Shown here: positions 63,480 to 64,000 of the stretch, piece after piece
How positions within the stretch are numbered: position 1 is the stretch's first letter
How the letters are laid out: every line of letters begins with the position of its first letter
NCBI GenBank assembly: GCA_938041955.1
Contig: CALISD010000064.1
Coordinates: 1-64,000, forward strand
Source: an uncultured Granulosicoccaceae bacterium
GTDB lineage: Bacteria > Pseudomonadota > Gammaproteobacteria > Granulosicoccales > Granulosicoccaceae
DNA: 64,000 bases
Direction of reading: 5' to 3'
The notes under the pieces: model-generated
The model's input: only the letters and a program-made list of their open reading frames with translations
What the model was told of the DNA's origin: nothing
The model's database searches: none
Translations under genes and position numbers: made by a program

Positions 63480-64000
63480 TTAGTTGATAAGCCCTCTCTG
63501 AATCGTACTGATCCAATCAAGACTCTCCTGAGACAACGGCCCCCTATTCACAGCCGCTGCTGCCTGTTGCAACTGTTCGATGTTCGCTATGCCGATCTCG
63601 GTGGTAGGTAGTGCCTGATTTGAAATCGCAAAACGAAGTGCAAGTTCCGGCAGACTATCAGCAATACCTGCTTCGATCAGCGGCGTGAATTGAAGTGCAC
63701 GTTGAACATCTGTCGCATAGTCAGTGTTCGAACCAATGGGTACTACCACCGGCATCCCATGCGGGTGACGCGCTTCTTTACCAGACAACGCACCACCAGC
63801 CAGTACGCGAACACCGATCGCACCTACACCATGTCGCCCGGCAACATCCAATAGTTGCCGGTAGTCTTCGGTAGTATCGTTCGGCGGCATAACCTGCCCT
63901 GCGGACGGGACGAGCACATTATAGAATATCTGAGCAGTGTCCAGCGTACCGGACTCGACCAGCCGGTGTAACTGTGCAACATCGCCCTTTGCAGTAAAAC
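63480..64000 (-). CDS. Aldo/keto reductase, C-terminal part (runs off the window)
   Basis: The frame is open to the window edge and codes for the C-terminal ~170 residues of an aldo/keto reductase: GDVAQLHRLVESGTLDTAQI, HGVGAIGVRVLAGGALSG and the closing EIGIANIEQLQQAAAAVNRG cofactor segment. The active site would lie beyond the edge. Its other end and partners are not seen. Confidence 0.8.
   Translation of the reverse strand, partial: FTAKGDVAQLHRLVESGTLDTAQIFYNVLVPSAGQVMPPNDTTEDYRQLLDVAGRHGVGAIGVRVLAGGALSGKEARHPHGMPVVVPIGSNTDYATDVQRALQFTPLIEAGIADSLPELALRFAISNQALPTTEIGIANIEQLQQAAAAVNRGPLSQESLDWISTIQRGLIN

Noticed and set aside
1..64000. tRNA, rRNA, CRISPR array, prophage or replication origin
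   Set aside because: Reading for tRNA TPsiC-type words, repeat-spacer patterns, integrases and DnaA-box clusters gave nothing I could support; a tool search would be needed to exclude them fully.

Overview
The window looks like the chromosome of a marine-type gammaproteobacterium with facultative methylotrophic or C1-oxidising ability. I base this on the gene families present and on protein character, not on a taxonomic marker, so genus-level placement is not attempted. GC content is moderate, genes are dense, and no rRNA, tRNA, CRISPR array, prophage or complete insertion sequence was seen.

Region 1 (1-15.9 kb) is a quinoprotein oxidation island. It holds a PQQ-dependent, lanthanide-type alcohol dehydrogenase (xoxF) with its usual companions: a XoxJ/MoxJ-type binding protein, a CXXCW rhodanese-like protein, a PQQ-associated ABC-type binding protein, an MBL-fold hydrolase, two tandem SoxYZ-like carriers, an SRPBCC protein, a YVTN beta-propeller and a DUF2380-like protein. 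Embedded in it is a Sel1 / TolQ-ExbB-like / ExbD-like / small membrane protein set (10.2-12.7 kb) whose role is unknown. It is the best candidate here for an undescribed system.

Region 2 (16-24.8 kb) is a tetrahydromethanopterin (H4MPT) C1 cluster. It encodes fae, mch, mtdB, ftr, beta-RFAP synthase and several cofactor-biosynthesis-type proteins (DUF447, a DHPS-like protein, a pterin dehydratase, a RibD-like reductase and a CitG-like protein). Formaldehyde made by XoxF would be captured by Fae, oxidised by MtdB and Mch, and passed on by Ftr. The other formyltransferase/hydrolase subunits (fhcA, B, C) are not in the window.

Region 3 (24.9-43.5 kb) is mixed. It has a nucleotidyltransferase-like protein, a second Sel1 protein, peptide deformylase, glutathione-dependent formaldehyde dehydrogenase (a parallel route), an epoxide-hydrolase-type protein, an aldo/keto reductase, a Rieske oxygenase, a cold-shock protein and an acyl-CoA ligase. 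Two divergent TetR/membrane-protein modules have clear palindromic operators, and there are large lipoproteins.

Region 4 (43.5-52.8 kb) is an L-rhamnose uptake and catabolism locus: kinase, ABC transporter, class II aldolase and mutarotase on the minus strand, with the isomerase divergent. Region 5 (53-64 kb) carries a lipoprotein, a P450, a large calcium-binding-repeat protein with a GlyGly-CTERM-like tail, a DMT transporter, a DUF3592 protein, a frameshifted zinc-ribbon gene, a fumarylacetoacetase-family protein and the end of another aldo/keto reductase.

Two families of short non-coding elements with terminal inverted repeats are scattered through the accessory half: three copies of a ~130-150 bp element and two copies of a ~160 bp MITE. 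One MITE supplies the C-terminus and stop codon of the calcium-binding protein; the other abuts the stop codon of the rhamnose aldolase gene.
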